DNA of 64,000 bases, from assembly GCA_009838525.1 (NCBI GenBank), contig VXRJ01000016.1, positions 1-64,000 of the forward strand, in the 5' to 3' direction. The stretch is from Acidobacteriota bacterium. Lineage in GTDB: Bacteria; Acidobacteriota; Vicinamibacteria; Vicinamibacterales; UBA8438. Made by a program: the position numbers and the translations under genes. Shown piece after piece: positions 28,611-37,906 of this stretch (positions within the stretch are counted from its first letter, which is position 1; each line of letters begins with the position of its first letter). Under the pieces are notes generated by a model that saw only the letters and a program-made list of their open reading frames with translations, did not search any database and was not told the DNA's origin.

Positions 28611-30200
28611 ATGACACGTGCGCTTGTCACGGCTGGCCTGTTTCTCTTCGCCGCGTTGCTGCCGTCCCCCGCACTAGCCCAGGAGGCGGGCGGCGGACTC
28701 ACGATGATCGACGAGAACGGCCGGCAAGCGATCGAAACAGCCGTCCTGCGCGATCAGGAGATGATTGCGGTCGACCGTCTGGCCGAGTTGTTCCGCTTCG
28801 ACCTGAGCGAGGACGTCCGCACCCGGACGGTGACGCTGTCGGCGGGCGGCCGGTCCGTGATCCTGACGGCGGAACAGGCCCTCGCGTCGGTTGCCGGTCG
28901 CCTGGTCTCGCTCGCCGCCCCGGTCTACCGGCTCGGTGGCGACTGGTTTGTTCCGCTCGACTTCGTCAACCGGGCGCTCCCGTCCGTCGCCGGCCAGCCG
29001 GTCGAGTTGCGCCTCGCTTCAAGGCTGCTGCTCGTCGGCAACGTCCGCATCCCCCGCGTGGCCGTCCGCTACGGGCCTCGCGGCGAGGGTGGCCGGCTCA
29101 GCCTGGAGGTAACTCCCGAGACGCCGTACGAAGTAATCGAAGAGCCGGGCCGCCTGCTGATCCGTTTCGAGGCCGCCGCAATCGACCTGGCGGCTCCCCC
29201 CGCCCCGCGCGGCAACATGGTGCGGGCGATCACGCATGACGAGACGCTGCCCGGCCTTGCCCTCGACCTCGGCCCGGCGTACGGCTCCTACCGCGTCATC
29301 GGCGCGCTGCCGCGGTTCGCGGTCGAGCTGGAGCCCGCCGACGCGGCCGCCGCCGACGTGAGCGCGCGCCCGGTCCCAACCACGGTGCTGGGCGATCCGG
29401 CGAGCCGACCGGTCCTCCGCACCGTCGTCATCGATCCGGGCCACGGCGGTGATGACGAAGGCACCCGCGGCCCGAACGGCACCCTGGAGAAACACGTCAC
29501 GCTGGCGGTCGCCCAGCGGCTGCGCGCCGAGCTCGAAAGTCGGCTGGGCGCCCGCGTGATCCTGACGCGGACCGACGATCGCGGCGTCCCGCTGGATCAG
29601 CGCGCCGCCATCGCCAACAACAACCAGGCCGACGTCTTCATCAGCCTGCACGCCAACGCGTCGCTCAGCGAGATCCCGGCCGGCGCGGAGGTCTTCCACC
29701 TGAGCATCGACGAATACGGCGCCGAGGCGCGTGAGATCGCCGAGCGTGAAGGCGAGTTCCTTCTCGCCGCGGACGGCAGACAGCGGGAGATTGACATGGT
29801 TCCGTGGGAGCTGGCGCAGGCCCGCTACCTCTTCCGCTCGGAATTCCTGGCCGACCTGGTCGAGGAGGAACTGGCGGTCCGCGTCCCGATGAACGAGCGC
29901 CCGCGCACGGAAGCGCCGTTCCGCGTCCTCGCGGGCGCCAACATGCCGGCGGTTCTCATCGAGATGGGCTACGTCTCCAACCCGGAACAGGAGGCCCAAC
30001 TGGTCGATCCCGTCTTCCAGGGATCGATCGTCGAAGCGCTGGTCGCCGCCATCGTCCGCTTTCGGAACCGCCTGGAACAGGGCGACTTCCTGCCGCCGGA
30101 GGTTGAGCCGCCGGACATCGAAGCGACCGGCGCAGGTGATCGCCGGCAGGAAGTAGAGGTGACGGAAGACGGCGCCACGCGCGACCGGAGGCGGGAGTAG
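28611..30200 (+). CDS. N-acetylmuramoyl-L-alanine amidase (Amidase_3) with AMIN-like domain
   Basis: This 529-residue exported cell-wall hydrolase has a signal ending SPALAQ. Residues ~30-135 look like a copper-amine-oxidase-N-type segment, and ~145-230 like an AMIN peptidoglycan-targeting domain. The catalytic Amidase_3 domain carries the zinc ligands His278 (DPGHGG), Glu293 (LEKHVT) and His347 (SLHANA), and the catalytic Glu451 (IEMGYVSN). It cleaves the amide between MurNAc and stem peptide in septal peptidoglycan. The C-terminal ~40 residues are acidic/basic low complexity. First gene of a four-gene run ending in rdgB. Confidence 0.93.
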   Translation: MTRALVTAGLFLFAALLPSPALAQEAGGGLTMIDENGRQAIETAVLRDQEMIAVDRLAELFRFDLSEDVRTRTVTLSAGGRSVILTAEQALASVAGRLVSLAAPVYRLGGDWFVPLDFVNRALPSVAGQPVELRLASRLLLVGNVRIPRVAVRYGPRGEGGRLSLEVTPETPYEVIEEPGRLLIRFEAAAIDLAAPPAPRGNMVRAITHDETLPGLALDLGPAYGSYRVIGALPRFAVELEPADAAAADVSARPVPTTVLGDPASRPVLRTVVIDPGHGGDDEGTRGPNGTLEKHVTLAVAQRLRAELESRLGARVILTRTDDRGVPLDQRAAIANNNQADVFISLHANASLSEIPAGAEVFHLSIDEYGAEAREIAEREGEFLLAADGRQREIDMVPWELAQARYLFRSEFLADLVEEELAVRVPMNERPRTEAPFRVLAGANMPAVLIEMGYVSNPEQEAQLVDPVFQGSIVEALVAAIVRFRNRLEQGDFLPPEVEPPDIEATGAGDRRQEVEVTEDGATRDRRRE

Positions 30201-30202
30201 CG

Positions 30203-30916
30203 ATGCCCTTCCGCCCGTTGCGGCGCCGATGGGCCAAGCGCCCCTGGGTCGCCGCCGCCGCCTTGCTGGGACTGCTCGCCATCACGTTGGGTGTCGCCGT
30301 GGCGCTGGTCGTCCAGCGGTGGGAGGCGGCGGCCGGAGCCACGTCCGCGGGTGACGCCGGCGCCGCCGGTTCGAACAGCGGAGCCTTGCTGACGGCGACC
30401 CTCTACTACGTGACAGAAGATGGCCGCGCCCTGACCCGGCAGGAGACGTTCGTGCCGCTCGAGGCGGACCCACTGGCGCGGGCTCGCGCCGTCGTCGAGC
30501 AGCAACTCACTCCGCCTCCCTCACCGCTCCTCTCCCCGTTTCCGACCGGCACCAGCCTGCGCGCCATCTACCTGGCTGACGACGGGAACGCCTTCGTCGA
30601 CCTGAGCGAGGACGTGACCACGGGACACCCGGGCGGTTCGGTCGACGAACTGTTCACGGTCTACGCCCTGGTGAACGCGCTCACGGTCAGCGTTCCGGAG
30701 ATCGTCGCGGTGCAGATCATGGTGGAGGGGCGCGAAGTGGACACGCTGGCGGGGCATGTCGACCTGCGCCAGCCGCTCGAACCGAGCCTCGTGTGGGTGC
30801 TGGATGACGAAGTTCTCGAAAGCCCCGACGGTCCGGATGCGGATGATCCGGCCGGCGAACCGCTCGGCGACGAAGCGGGTGGCGACCTTGGCCCGGAGGG
30901 GGACGACCGTACATGA
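30203..30916 (+). CDS. GerMN-domain envelope protein
   Basis: This 237-residue protein has one membrane segment (about 16-37) and an Ala/Gly-rich linker. The GerMN fold follows: [35 protein letters not shown] and [17 protein letters not shown]. In sporulators this domain occurs in germination proteins; in non-sporulators it is found with amidases and probably binds peptidoglycan or a periplasmic partner. It begins 2 bases after the amidase stop and overlaps rph by 4 bases (ATGA). The acidic tail is low complexity. Confidence 0.88.
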   Translation: MPFRPLRRRWAKRPWVAAAALLGLLAITLGVAVALVVQRWEAAAGATSAGDAGAAGSNSGALLTATLYYVTEDGRALTRQETFVPLEADPLARARAVVEQQLTPPPSPLLSPFPTGTSLRAIYLADDGNAFVDLSEDVTTGHPGGSVDELFTVYALVNALTVSVPEIVAVQIMVEGREVDTLAGHVDLRQPLEPSLVWVLDDEVLESPDGPDADDPAGEPLGDEAGGDLGPEGDDRT

Positions 30917-31659
30917 CCGACGCGCAACGATCCGACGACCGCACTGACTCCGAGCTGCGCGAGACACGGATCACGCCCGACTACCTGTTGCACGCGGAGG
31001 GCTCCGCCCTGATAGAGGCGGGACGCACCCGTGTCGTCTGCGCCGCGAGCGTCGAAGATCGCGTGCCGCCGTTCCTGCGGGGGCAAGGCCGCGGCTGGGT
31101 CACCGCGGAATACGGCATGCTGCCGCGCGCCACCACCACGCGGTCCATTCGCGAAGCGGCAAAAGGACGCGTGGGCGGTCGAACGCAGGAGATTCAGCGG
31201 CTGATCGGCCGCTCGCTCCGTGCCGTGACCCGCCTGAACGATCTCGGCGAGCGAACGATCCATGTCGACTGCGACGTGATTCAGGCGGACGGAGGAACGC
31301 GGACGGCGTCGATAACCGGCGGGTTCGTCGCCCTCACCCTTGCCCTCGACAAGCTGCGCGCCGACGGCGTGATCGCGCGTCTGCCGATCAACGACTACGT
31401 CGCCGCAACGAGTGTCGGCATCGTCGGCGGCCGGGCTGTCGCCGACCTCGCCTACGACGAGGACTCGCGGGCGGATGTGGACATGAACGTCGTCAAGACC
31501 GGCGACGGCCGCTTCATCGAGGTGCAGGGAACCGCCGAGGGCGAACCCTTCGACCGCGCCGCCCTGGACAGCCTGCTGTTGCTGGCGAGCGATGCGATTG
31601 ACCGGCTCATCGAGCTCCAGGAATCGGTCGTCGGCAACCTCGTTCCCCGACGCCGGTGA
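30913..31659 (+). CDS. rph: Ribonuclease PH
   Basis: This is a 248-residue phosphorolytic 3'-5' exoribonuclease that trims tRNA 3' ends. Family features are [35 protein letters not shown] (phosphate-binding Arg region), [18 protein letters not shown] and [15 protein letters not shown]. Length is normal. It overlaps GerMN and rdgB by 4 bases each, so the tail of the operon is translationally coupled. The rph-rdgB pairing is widespread in bacteria. Confidence 0.96.
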   Translation: MTDAQRSDDRTDSELRETRITPDYLLHAEGSALIEAGRTRVVCAASVEDRVPPFLRGQGRGWVTAEYGMLPRATTTRSIREAAKGRVGGRTQEIQRLIGRSLRAVTRLNDLGERTIHVDCDVIQADGGTRTASITGGFVALTLALDKLRADGVIARLPINDYVAATSVGIVGGRAVADLAYDEDSRADVDMNVVKTGDGRFIEVQGTAEGEPFDRAALDSLLLLASDAIDRLIELQESVVGNLVPRRR

Positions 31660-32255
31660 TGACGGTCGTCATCGCCACCGGCAACCGCCACAAACTGCGG
31701 GAAATTGGCCATCTGCTCGGTGGCCTTTCCTGCACGATCGATCCGATCCACGCGCACGCCGCGGCGCCGGCACCGGACGAGACGGGAACGACGTTTGCCG
31801 AGAACGCGCGCCTGAAGGCGCTCTACTATTCCCGCTTTGTCCCCCACCTGACCATCGCGGAAGATTCCGGCCTCGAAATCGACGCCCTGGACGGGGCACC
31901 GGGCATCCACTCGGCACGCTTCAACGGCGACACCTATGCCGAGAAGTTCGAAGCCCTCTACGCCCGGTTGCGCGAACGAAACGCGACGGCCAGCCCGGCG
32001 CGGTTCGTCTGCGCGCTAGCGGCGGTCGACGACGGCCGGGTCGTGTTCGAAGCGACCGGCAGGATCGAGGGGAGGATTGCCGAGACGCCGGCCGGCGCCG
32101 GCGGTTTCGGCTACGACCCAATCTTCCTCTACCCTCCGTTCGGCTGCACGCTGGCGGAAGTGAGCGCGGACCGTAAGGCGTCGATCAGCCACCGCGGCGC
32201 CGCGTTCCGGCAGGTCCGGGCGTTTCTCGAGTCCCGCCTCAAAAGCCGGGCTTGA
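31656..32255 (+). CDS. rdgB: XTP/dITP diphosphatase (RdgB/HAM1)
   Basis: This 199-residue house-cleaning enzyme hydrolyses XTP, ITP and dITP to monophosphates. Motifs include [13 protein letters not shown] at the N-terminus, [20 protein letters not shown] around the active centre, and GFGYDPIF followed by SHRGAAFR near the C-terminus. Two adjacent ATGs (31656, 31659) open the frame; either fits the ATGA overlap with rph. Ends 10 bases from the convergent phoR. Confidence 0.95.
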   Translation: MMTVVIATGNRHKLREIGHLLGGLSCTIDPIHAHAAAPAPDETGTTFAENARLKALYYSRFVPHLTIAEDSGLEIDALDGAPGIHSARFNGDTYAEKFEALYARLRERNATASPARFVCALAAVDDGRVVFEATGRIEGRIAETPAGAGGFGYDPIFLYPPFGCTLAEVSADRKASISHRGAAFRQVRAFLESRLKSRA

Positions 32256-32264
32256 GCGTCCCTT

Positions 32265-34103
32265 CTACACGCCGGCGGACTGTGCGGCTGCATCATCCGA
32301 CCGCGCGTCAGAGGCGTCGGCGCCGGGCAACTCGTCGTCCACCTCCGCCGGCCTTTGGGGCAAGACTATCGTAAAGACCGACCCGCCGCCTGGGCGGTTC
32401 GCGGCCTCCACGGTGCCACCATGCAACCCGACGAGGTGCTTGACGATGGCGAGGCCCAGCCCGGTGCCGCCCGGGTTTCGCGCCCGTGAATCCTCAACGC
32501 GATAGAAGCGCTCGAACACCCGATCGAGATCGGTATCCGGAATGCCGGGGCCCCGGTCGGCGATGCGGATCCTGACTGCCTTTCCGCCTCCGTTCGCCGA
32601 AGCCGCGACGTCGATGCTGCTACCGTCGGGCGCGTAGTGTGCCGCGTTCTCGACCAGGTTCTTCAGGACATCGTGCATCTTCGCCGGATCGACCACGAGT
32701 CGGTTCGCACTCGGGTCGATGTCGGGCTCGACTCGCTGCCGCTTCGCGCCGAGCACCGGCGCGAGTTCCGACGCGATCCCGGAAACGAGCGTCTCGGTCG
32801 CGGACCGCCGCAGGTGCAACTGCTCCTTCCCGGAGTCGAGGCCGGCCAACCGGAGCAGATCCGCCACGAGCCGCTCCATCCGTTGGGTATGCCGTTTGAT
32901 GATGTCGAGGAACCGTCGCTCCGACTCCGGGTCCGACTCCTCTTCCAGGGTGTCGACGGCGCCGCGGATGGCCGTCAGCGGCGTGCGGAGCTCGTGGGAG
33001 ACGTTGGCGACGAAATCCTGCCGGATCTGCGCGGCGCGACGGAAGTCACTGATGTCGTGCAGCACGATGACCACGCCCGGCTCGTCCTGCGCGGTGTACG
33101 GCGCGGCGCTCGCGAGGCAGATCTTGACCGGCTCGGTGCTGAGCGTGATCTCCACGCGGCTCGATCCGCCCGCTTCCAGCGCCCGGCCAATCTGCTTGGC
33201 GACATCGGGGTGCCGGATCAACTCGACGTAGTGGTGATCGACCGGCGTCTCCGGAATCTGCAGCATCTCGCACACGGCGTCGTTCGCCATCTGCACCCTC
33301 CCGCGGGCGTTCACGACCAGCACGCCCTCCGACATGCTGCCGAGAATGGCGTCGGTCAGGCGGCGGTTGCGCGACAGTTCCGCGAGACGGCGGCCCAGCT
33401 CCTGCACGGAAACGTCGAGCGCGCGCGCGACGGTACCGATCTCGTCGTTACCGTAGTTCCCGACGGGCGGCGTCAGGTCGCCCTGGCGATAGCGCTGCGC
33501 CGCCTCCGCGATTGTCCGCACGCGCCGGCTCATGGCGGTCGACGTAATCCAGGCCAACACGAGCGCGCCGCCGAGCGCGAGCAGCAACCCGACCGCGGTG
33601 GCGCCCTGCACCGAGGTGATCTGGTCGTCCACGGCGGTCAGTGGGAGGGCGAGCCGGACGAAGGCTATGTCCGGATGGTCCACCCTCACCGCCGCGTACA
33701 GCAGGTCGCGGTCGACCGTCGTGCTGTAGCGCCGCATCACCCCGACCCCGGCATCCCGCGCGATCGTGATTTCGGGCCGCGCGCCGTGGTTGTCCAACGC
33801 GGCGAGCGACGCGCCGTCTTCCGCCGAGTCGCCCAGCACCCGCCCTTCGGCGTCGACGATCGTGACGCGCGCATTGAGCCGCTCACCGAGCGAGTCGGCT
33901 TCGCGGTCGACGTCGGCCATCGAGCGGCCGCCGCCGCTCCGCTCCATCAATTCGGCGACGAGCTGAGCTTCGTCGACCAGCTCATTCGTGATCCGGTCGA
34001 GAAGCTGCCCTTCGAGGGACCAGGCGACCAGCGCGGCGGCCAGCAGCAGGCTCACGCCCGCGATACCGAACGCAGCAAGGAAGAGCCTGGTGCGTAGCTT
34101 CAT
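32265..34103 (-). CDS. phoR: Phosphate-type sensor histidine kinase PhoR
   Basis: This 612-residue membrane kinase has two membrane helices flanking an extracytoplasmic sensor (about 30-165), then HAMP (about 185-240) and a PAS domain (about 250-355). HisKA follows with the phospho-acceptor in NVSHELRTPLTAIRG, and HATPase_c shows DVLKNLVENAAHY, DRGPGIPDTDLDRVFERFYR and GTGLGLAIVKHL. It overlaps phoB by 4 bases. A large periplasmic sensor, absent from E. coli PhoR, resembles the Bacillus-type PhoR. Pst transporter genes are not in this window. Confidence 0.92.
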   Translation of the reverse strand: MKLRTRLFLAAFGIAGVSLLLAAALVAWSLEGQLLDRITNELVDEAQLVAELMERSGGGRSMADVDREADSLGERLNARVTIVDAEGRVLGDSAEDGASLAALDNHGARPEITIARDAGVGVMRRYSTTVDRDLLYAAVRVDHPDIAFVRLALPLTAVDDQITSVQGATAVGLLLALGGALVLAWITSTAMSRRVRTIAEAAQRYRQGDLTPPVGNYGNDEIGTVARALDVSVQELGRRLAELSRNRRLTDAILGSMSEGVLVVNARGRVQMANDAVCEMLQIPETPVDHHYVELIRHPDVAKQIGRALEAGGSSRVEITLSTEPVKICLASAAPYTAQDEPGVVIVLHDISDFRRAAQIRQDFVANVSHELRTPLTAIRGAVDTLEEESDPESERRFLDIIKRHTQRMERLVADLLRLAGLDSGKEQLHLRRSATETLVSGIASELAPVLGAKRQRVEPDIDPSANRLVVDPAKMHDVLKNLVENAAHYAPDGSSIDVAASANGGGKAVRIRIADRGPGIPDTDLDRVFERFYRVEDSRARNPGGTGLGLAIVKHLVGLHGGTVEAANRPGGGSVFTIVLPQRPAEVDDELPGADASDARSDDAAAQSAGV

Positions 34104-34813
34104 GCGGGGGCCGGCTCGCGATCGACCAGCTTGTAGCCGAACTGCTTGACAGTGACGATTGCCGATTCGAGTACCGGCAGCTTCTCACGCAGCCGACGAA
34201 TGTGAACGTCTACGGTGCGGGTGCCGCCCGTATAGGTGTAGCCCCAGACATCCGACAGCAGCACGTCCCGGGACAGAACCCGCCCGCGATGCTCGATCAG
34301 GTACTTCAGAAGGAGGAACTCCTTCGCCGTCAACCGCACTTCCGTGTCGTCACAGGTGACGACGTGACGGTCCGTATCGACCGTCAGCGGACCGACGGTC
34401 AGGAGGCTGCCGGCGGGCCGATCGCGGCGCGCGCGCCGCAGCACGGCTCCGACCCGAGCGACCAGTTCCTTCGGGGAGAACGGCTTTGTCACGTAGTCGT
34501 CCCCACCCAGCTCGAGGCCGACGATCCGGTCGGTCTCCTCGGTCTTCGCGGTCAGCATGATGATCGGGACACTCGAGATCATCGGATCGGACCGGATCGC
34601 CCGGCAAACGTCCAGGCCGTTCTCGCCGGGCAGCATGAGGTCGAGGACCACCAACGCCGGGGGTTGGGCGCGCACGCTCGAGACCACACCCATTCCGGAA
34701 GGAAAGACCTCGGACGCGTACCCCGCCTTCTGGAGATGGTGCGCCACCAGTTCGGCGATGTCGCGGTCGTCCTCGACGACCAGTATCCGTGCGGCGCCAT
34801 TCTCAGTAGCCAG
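34100..34813 (-). CDS. phoB: Phosphate response regulator PhoB, probable CTG start
   Basis: This is an OmpR/PhoB-type regulator of about 237 residues. The receiver domain has ILVVEDD (acidic pocket), VVLDLMLPG (phospho-Asp), MLTAKTEE and a YVTKPFSPKEL Lys; the C-terminal winged helix has RVLSRDVLLSDVWGY and RTVDVHIRRLREKL. The first in-frame ATG or GTG (34747) would remove ILVVEDD and kill the fold. The only plausible start is CTG 34813, six bases after a perfect AGGAGG, overlapping phoU by 11 bases. No in-frame ATG, GTG or TTG exists between that ribosome site and ILVVEDD. Confidence 0.9.
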   Translation of the reverse strand: MATENGAARILVVEDDRDIAELVAHHLQKAGYASEVFPSGMGVVSSVRAQPPALVVLDLMLPGENGLDVCRAIRSDPMISSVPIIMLTAKTEETDRIVGLELGGDDYVTKPFSPKELVARVGAVLRRARRDRPAGSLLTVGPLTVDTDRHVVTCDDTEVRLTAKEFLLLKYLIEHRGRVLSRDVLLSDVWGYTYTGGTRTVDVHIRRLREKLPVLESAIVTVKQFGYKLVDREPAPA

Positions 34814-35507
34814 CTTTTCCCTCCTGTGCGTGGTGTCGCACGTCGCGGCCCGACACCATGAAGATCACCTCTTCCGCCACGTTGGTCGCATGGTCACCGA
34901 TACGCTCCAGGTGGCGCGAAATCAGGATCAGCTCGAGCGCCGGCTCCGTCGTGGCCGGATTCTGCAGCACGTAGCTGAGCAGTTCGCGGAACACCTGTTC
35001 CTTCAATCCGTCGAGCTCGTCGTCGCGGTCGAGCACTTCGCGCGCAAGACTGGTCCCGTGTCGGACGTAGGCGTTGAGCGAATCCCGCAGCATTCCCTGA
35101 GCGAGATCCGCCATGCGCGGAATGTCGATGAGCGGTTTGACGGGCGGATGCTGCAGGTAGCGGAAAGTCGCCTCCGCGATGTTGATCGCGAAGTCGCCGA
35201 TCCGCTCGAGATCGCTGTTGATCTTGAGGCCGGAGACGACGACCCGCACATCCTCGGCATCCGGATGGTAGTTGACCAGCAGTTCGTAGCAGCGCTTGTC
35301 GATCTCGATCTCGAAGTCGTTGATCGACTTGTCCCCGCCGAGCACCTGCTCCGCCAGATCGAGATCGCGACTGACGAGGGCCTGAACGGACGCCCGAACC
35401 TGTTCCTCCACTTGCCCGCCCATGGCGAGGAGGCGTTCCTTCAGCGTGCTCAGCGCTTCGTCGAAGCTCACGACCGCCGATTTATCGTCACCTCCAACAG
35501 GCGTCAC
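34803..35507 (-). CDS. phoU: Phosphate-signalling regulator PhoU
   Basis: This 234-residue all-helical protein starts at GTG 35507. Two PhoU repeats are visible: one with EIDKRCYELLVNYHPDAEDVRVVVSGLKINSDLERIGDFAINIAE, the other with ELILISRHLERIGDHATNVAEEVIFM. Each carries the metal-binding E/DxxRxxD pattern. It restrains PhoR signalling when phosphate is plentiful, normally by contacting PhoR and PstB. Here it is first of phoU-phoB-phoR. Confidence 0.95.
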   Translation of the reverse strand: MTPVGGDDKSAVVSFDEALSTLKERLLAMGGQVEEQVRASVQALVSRDLDLAEQVLGGDKSINDFEIEIDKRCYELLVNYHPDAEDVRVVVSGLKINSDLERIGDFAINIAEATFRYLQHPPVKPLIDIPRMADLAQGMLRDSLNAYVRHGTSLAREVLDRDDELDGLKEQVFRELLSYVLQNPATTEPALELILISRHLERIGDHATNVAEEVIFMVSGRDVRHHAQEGKAGY

Positions 35508-35617
35508 GGCTACTGCATCCCGGGTGTCTCGTCAGACTACTCCCAGGGGCGCGGACGCGGCAACCGTTGCGGCTCCGCCGCCGCGCGCGAGCGTTTCGCA
35601 CCCGTGACGGCACGGTA

Positions 35618-35632
35618 AATTCTGAGTGAATT
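35618..35632. promoter_or_regulatory. AT-rich inverted repeat upstream of phoU
   Basis: AATTC-TGAGT-GAATT, with perfect 5-base arms, sits in an A/T-rich island in the 140-base spacer between phoU and otsB. It may be an operator or promoter element; it does not match the enterobacterial Pho box. Otherwise the spacer is GC-rich with nothing recognised. Confidence 0.3.
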
Positions 35633-35647
35633 GACCCCCACGGACTG

Positions 35648-36469
35648 CTACCGTGCACGAGGCAGCGCGCCGATCAGGAGGTCCAGGACCCGTATCACCT
35701 CCCCCGGGTCCCGCACACGGTAGCAGGCGGCGGTCGGCCGATCCGCCGGCGCGACGACAATCGAGACGCCACGGCCGCCGAGGCGCCGGAAGACATCCTC
35801 GTCGGTTTCGTCGTCGCCGATGTAGACCACCGACGACGGGTCGATCTCCAGGGCCTCGATCAGCCATTCCACCGCGCGGCCCTTGTCCCAGTCGATGTCG
35901 GGACGCAACTCGAACACCTTCTTGCCGCCCTCCCGTCGCAACGCGGAATGGGCCCGCGCCACGCTGCACACCGCGGCGTCGACCCGCGCAACGTCGCTAG
36001 CCGCGGCGAGCCGGTAGTGGGTGGACACGCTGTAGCGCTTTCGTTCCACCAGGACGCCGTCGATGCCATCGAGCGCGCCGCGCAGGGCCCGCTCGGCCGA
36101 ATCCACCTCGGGCAGAAGGGCCGCCGCCGCCTCGTAACGCAGTCCGCTTCCCGTCGGCCCGTCGATGTCCATGCCGTGGCAGCCTGCGTAGCCGAGCTGT
36201 TCGAGCTGCACGAACCCGCGCATGACCGCAACGTCGCGTCCCGTGACGATCGTGACCGGGCAGCGCTCGGCGAGGCGGGTCAGCCGATCCCGCGTGCCGG
36301 CGGCCAGCGTCGCCTGCTCGGGACGGTCGACGATCGGGGTCAGGGTGCCGTCGTAATCGAGGAACACGCCGGCGCGCCCGCGAGTCAGCCGCGCGAGCCA
36401 ACGCTCGATCTGCTGTGGATCGAGGGCCAGGGGCAGCGCGAGCGCCGAAGCTGTGGACGCCGCGATCAC
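35648..36469 (-). CDS. otsB: Trehalose-6-phosphate phosphatase
   Basis: This is a 273-residue HAD-superfamily enzyme. Motif I is FLDYDGTLTPI with the nucleophile Asp, motif II VTIVTGRD, a cap region with GCHGMDIDG, and motif IV VYIGDDETDED. That matches OtsB, which removes phosphate from trehalose-6-phosphate. I chose GTG 36469, which overlaps the dipeptidase stop as GTGA; longer in-frame starts would lie inside the dipeptidase gene. No trehalose-phosphate synthase is in the window. Confidence 0.93.
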   Translation of the reverse strand: MIAASTASALALPLALDPQQIERWLARLTRGRAGVFLDYDGTLTPIVDRPEQATLAAGTRDRLTRLAERCPVTIVTGRDVAVMRGFVQLEQLGYAGCHGMDIDGPTGSGLRYEAAAALLPEVDSAERALRGALDGIDGVLVERKRYSVSTHYRLAAASDVARVDAAVCSVARAHSALRREGGKKVFELRPDIDWDKGRAVEWLIEALEIDPSSVVYIGDDETDEDVFRRLGGRGVSIVVAPADRPTAACYRVRDPGEVIRVLDLLIGALPRAR

Positions 36470-37740
36470 CGTCCCGCCGCCTGCTCCGCCTCCCGCAGCA
36501 CTCGCAGGAGGTTGCCGCCCCACAGCTTCGCAATCTCCTCTTCGCTGTAGCCGCGGCGGACCAACTCGACGGTGACATTCAGCGTCTCGCTGGCGTCGCT
36601 CCATCCCACCACGCCGCCACCGCCATCGAAGTCGGAACTAATCCCCACGTGGTCGATGCCGATCAACTCCACCGCGTAGTCGATGTGGTCGACGAAGTCG
36701 GCTACCGTCGCATCGGGCCAACGCCGATTGAGCGACTCCACGCGCCCCAGGTAGTCCTCGTGCGGTTCGGCGCCCAGCTCCTCCGACGGCTGCCCCGGGA
36801 TCATGCCGAACGAGTCGCGGATGTTCTGGTACTCGATGCCGTGGCGGAGCCCGGACTCCGTCAGGAACGCTCCGAGCGCCACCACCTGGACGACGCCGCC
36901 GTTCTCGGCGAGCGCGCGGAGCTGCTCGTCGTCCAGGTTGCGCGGCATTTCCATCAAGGCGCGCATGCTCGAATGCGAGGCGATAACCGGCACGGTGGAG
37001 AGCCGGACGGCGTCGAGCATTGCCGCCTTCGAGATGTGAGACACGTCGACCAGCATGCCGACCCGGTTCATCTCCGCGATGACCTCTTCGCCGAACGGGC
37101 TGACGCCGTCGTGCTCGGGGACGACCTCCGCGTCCGGGTCGCGCATGCTGGTGGTGGCCGAATCCGCGATGTCGTTGTGGCCGCTGTGGGCCAGCGTCAT
37201 GTAGCGCGCCCCCAGGCCGTGGTAGGTCTCCACGAGCGCGAGGTCGCGTCCAATCGCCCAGCCGTTCTCGATGCCGATCAGCGCGACCAGTTTGCCTTCG
37301 GCCGCTATCCGCTCCACGTCGTCCGCCGAGTACGCAATGGAAATCTCGTCCGGGTACATCTGCTCGGCCATGCGATGGATGGCGTCGAACTTGGTCCGGG
37401 CGTCCGCCTTGGCCTGGGCCTCGTTTTCCGGGGTCCGCTCCGTCTGGCCGACGTAGACGATCCAGAAGCCGGCATCGAGCCCGCCCGCCCGCATCTTCGG
37501 CAGGTCCACCTGGAAGTCGCCGTCGACGCCCGGATCGACCTCGCGCGTCGCAAAGATAAGGGGGATGTCGATGTGGCTGTCGAGCGTGATGACCCGCTCA
37601 TGGATCTCCGTGGCCGTGGCCAGGAGAGCCCGTTCGGCGCGTTCCTCCGGGGTTCCCAAGTTGCAACCGGGCAGGAATACGGCCGCCAGCGCCAGCGCCA
37701 GCGTCGCGGTCGCAGGGATCGTCCTCACCGTCTGCCTCAT
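36466..37740 (-). CDS. Lipoprotein membrane dipeptidase (peptidase M19)
   Basis: This 424-residue protein has a lipobox LPGCN, so the enzyme is anchored outside the cytoplasm. The renal-dipeptidase fold shows DSHIDIP (first zinc ligands), the IENGWAIG region with bridging Glu, LAHSGHND, DVSHISKAAM and VIASHSSMRAL with further His ligands, and GIDHVGISSDFDGG near the end. It hydrolyses L-D or D-amino dipeptides; physiologically perhaps peptidoglycan turnover or dipeptide scavenging. The downstream otsB is coupled by a 4-base overlap. Confidence 0.92.
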   Translation of the reverse strand: MRQTVRTIPATATLALALAAVFLPGCNLGTPEERAERALLATATEIHERVITLDSHIDIPLIFATREVDPGVDGDFQVDLPKMRAGGLDAGFWIVYVGQTERTPENEAQAKADARTKFDAIHRMAEQMYPDEISIAYSADDVERIAAEGKLVALIGIENGWAIGRDLALVETYHGLGARYMTLAHSGHNDIADSATTSMRDPDAEVVPEHDGVSPFGEEVIAEMNRVGMLVDVSHISKAAMLDAVRLSTVPVIASHSSMRALMEMPRNLDDEQLRALAENGGVVQVVALGAFLTESGLRHGIEYQNIRDSFGMIPGQPSEELGAEPHEDYLGRVESLNRRWPDATVADFVDHIDYAVELIGIDHVGISSDFDGGGGVVGWSDASETLNVTVELVRRGYSEEEIAKLWGGNLLRVLREAEQAAGR

Positions 37741-37906
37741 CCAGAAGCGAGGAGCTTGCGCCCCCTTGCCGGCGCGTTGGAAGTCTCGTTGGCGCGAAAC
37801 TTCTACGGCGCGAACTCCTTACGCCGCATCAGCATACTACGCGGAATGCCGGCGGCGACGGCAACGGCCGGCGCCTGGCAGCCCGTGTTGAAGCCCTGCG
37901 TAGCCA

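Noticed and set aside
32265-35507. Pho box upstream of phoU
   Set aside because: No CTGTCAT-type direct repeats found in the 140-base spacer; only an unrelated AATTC/GAATT inverted repeat.
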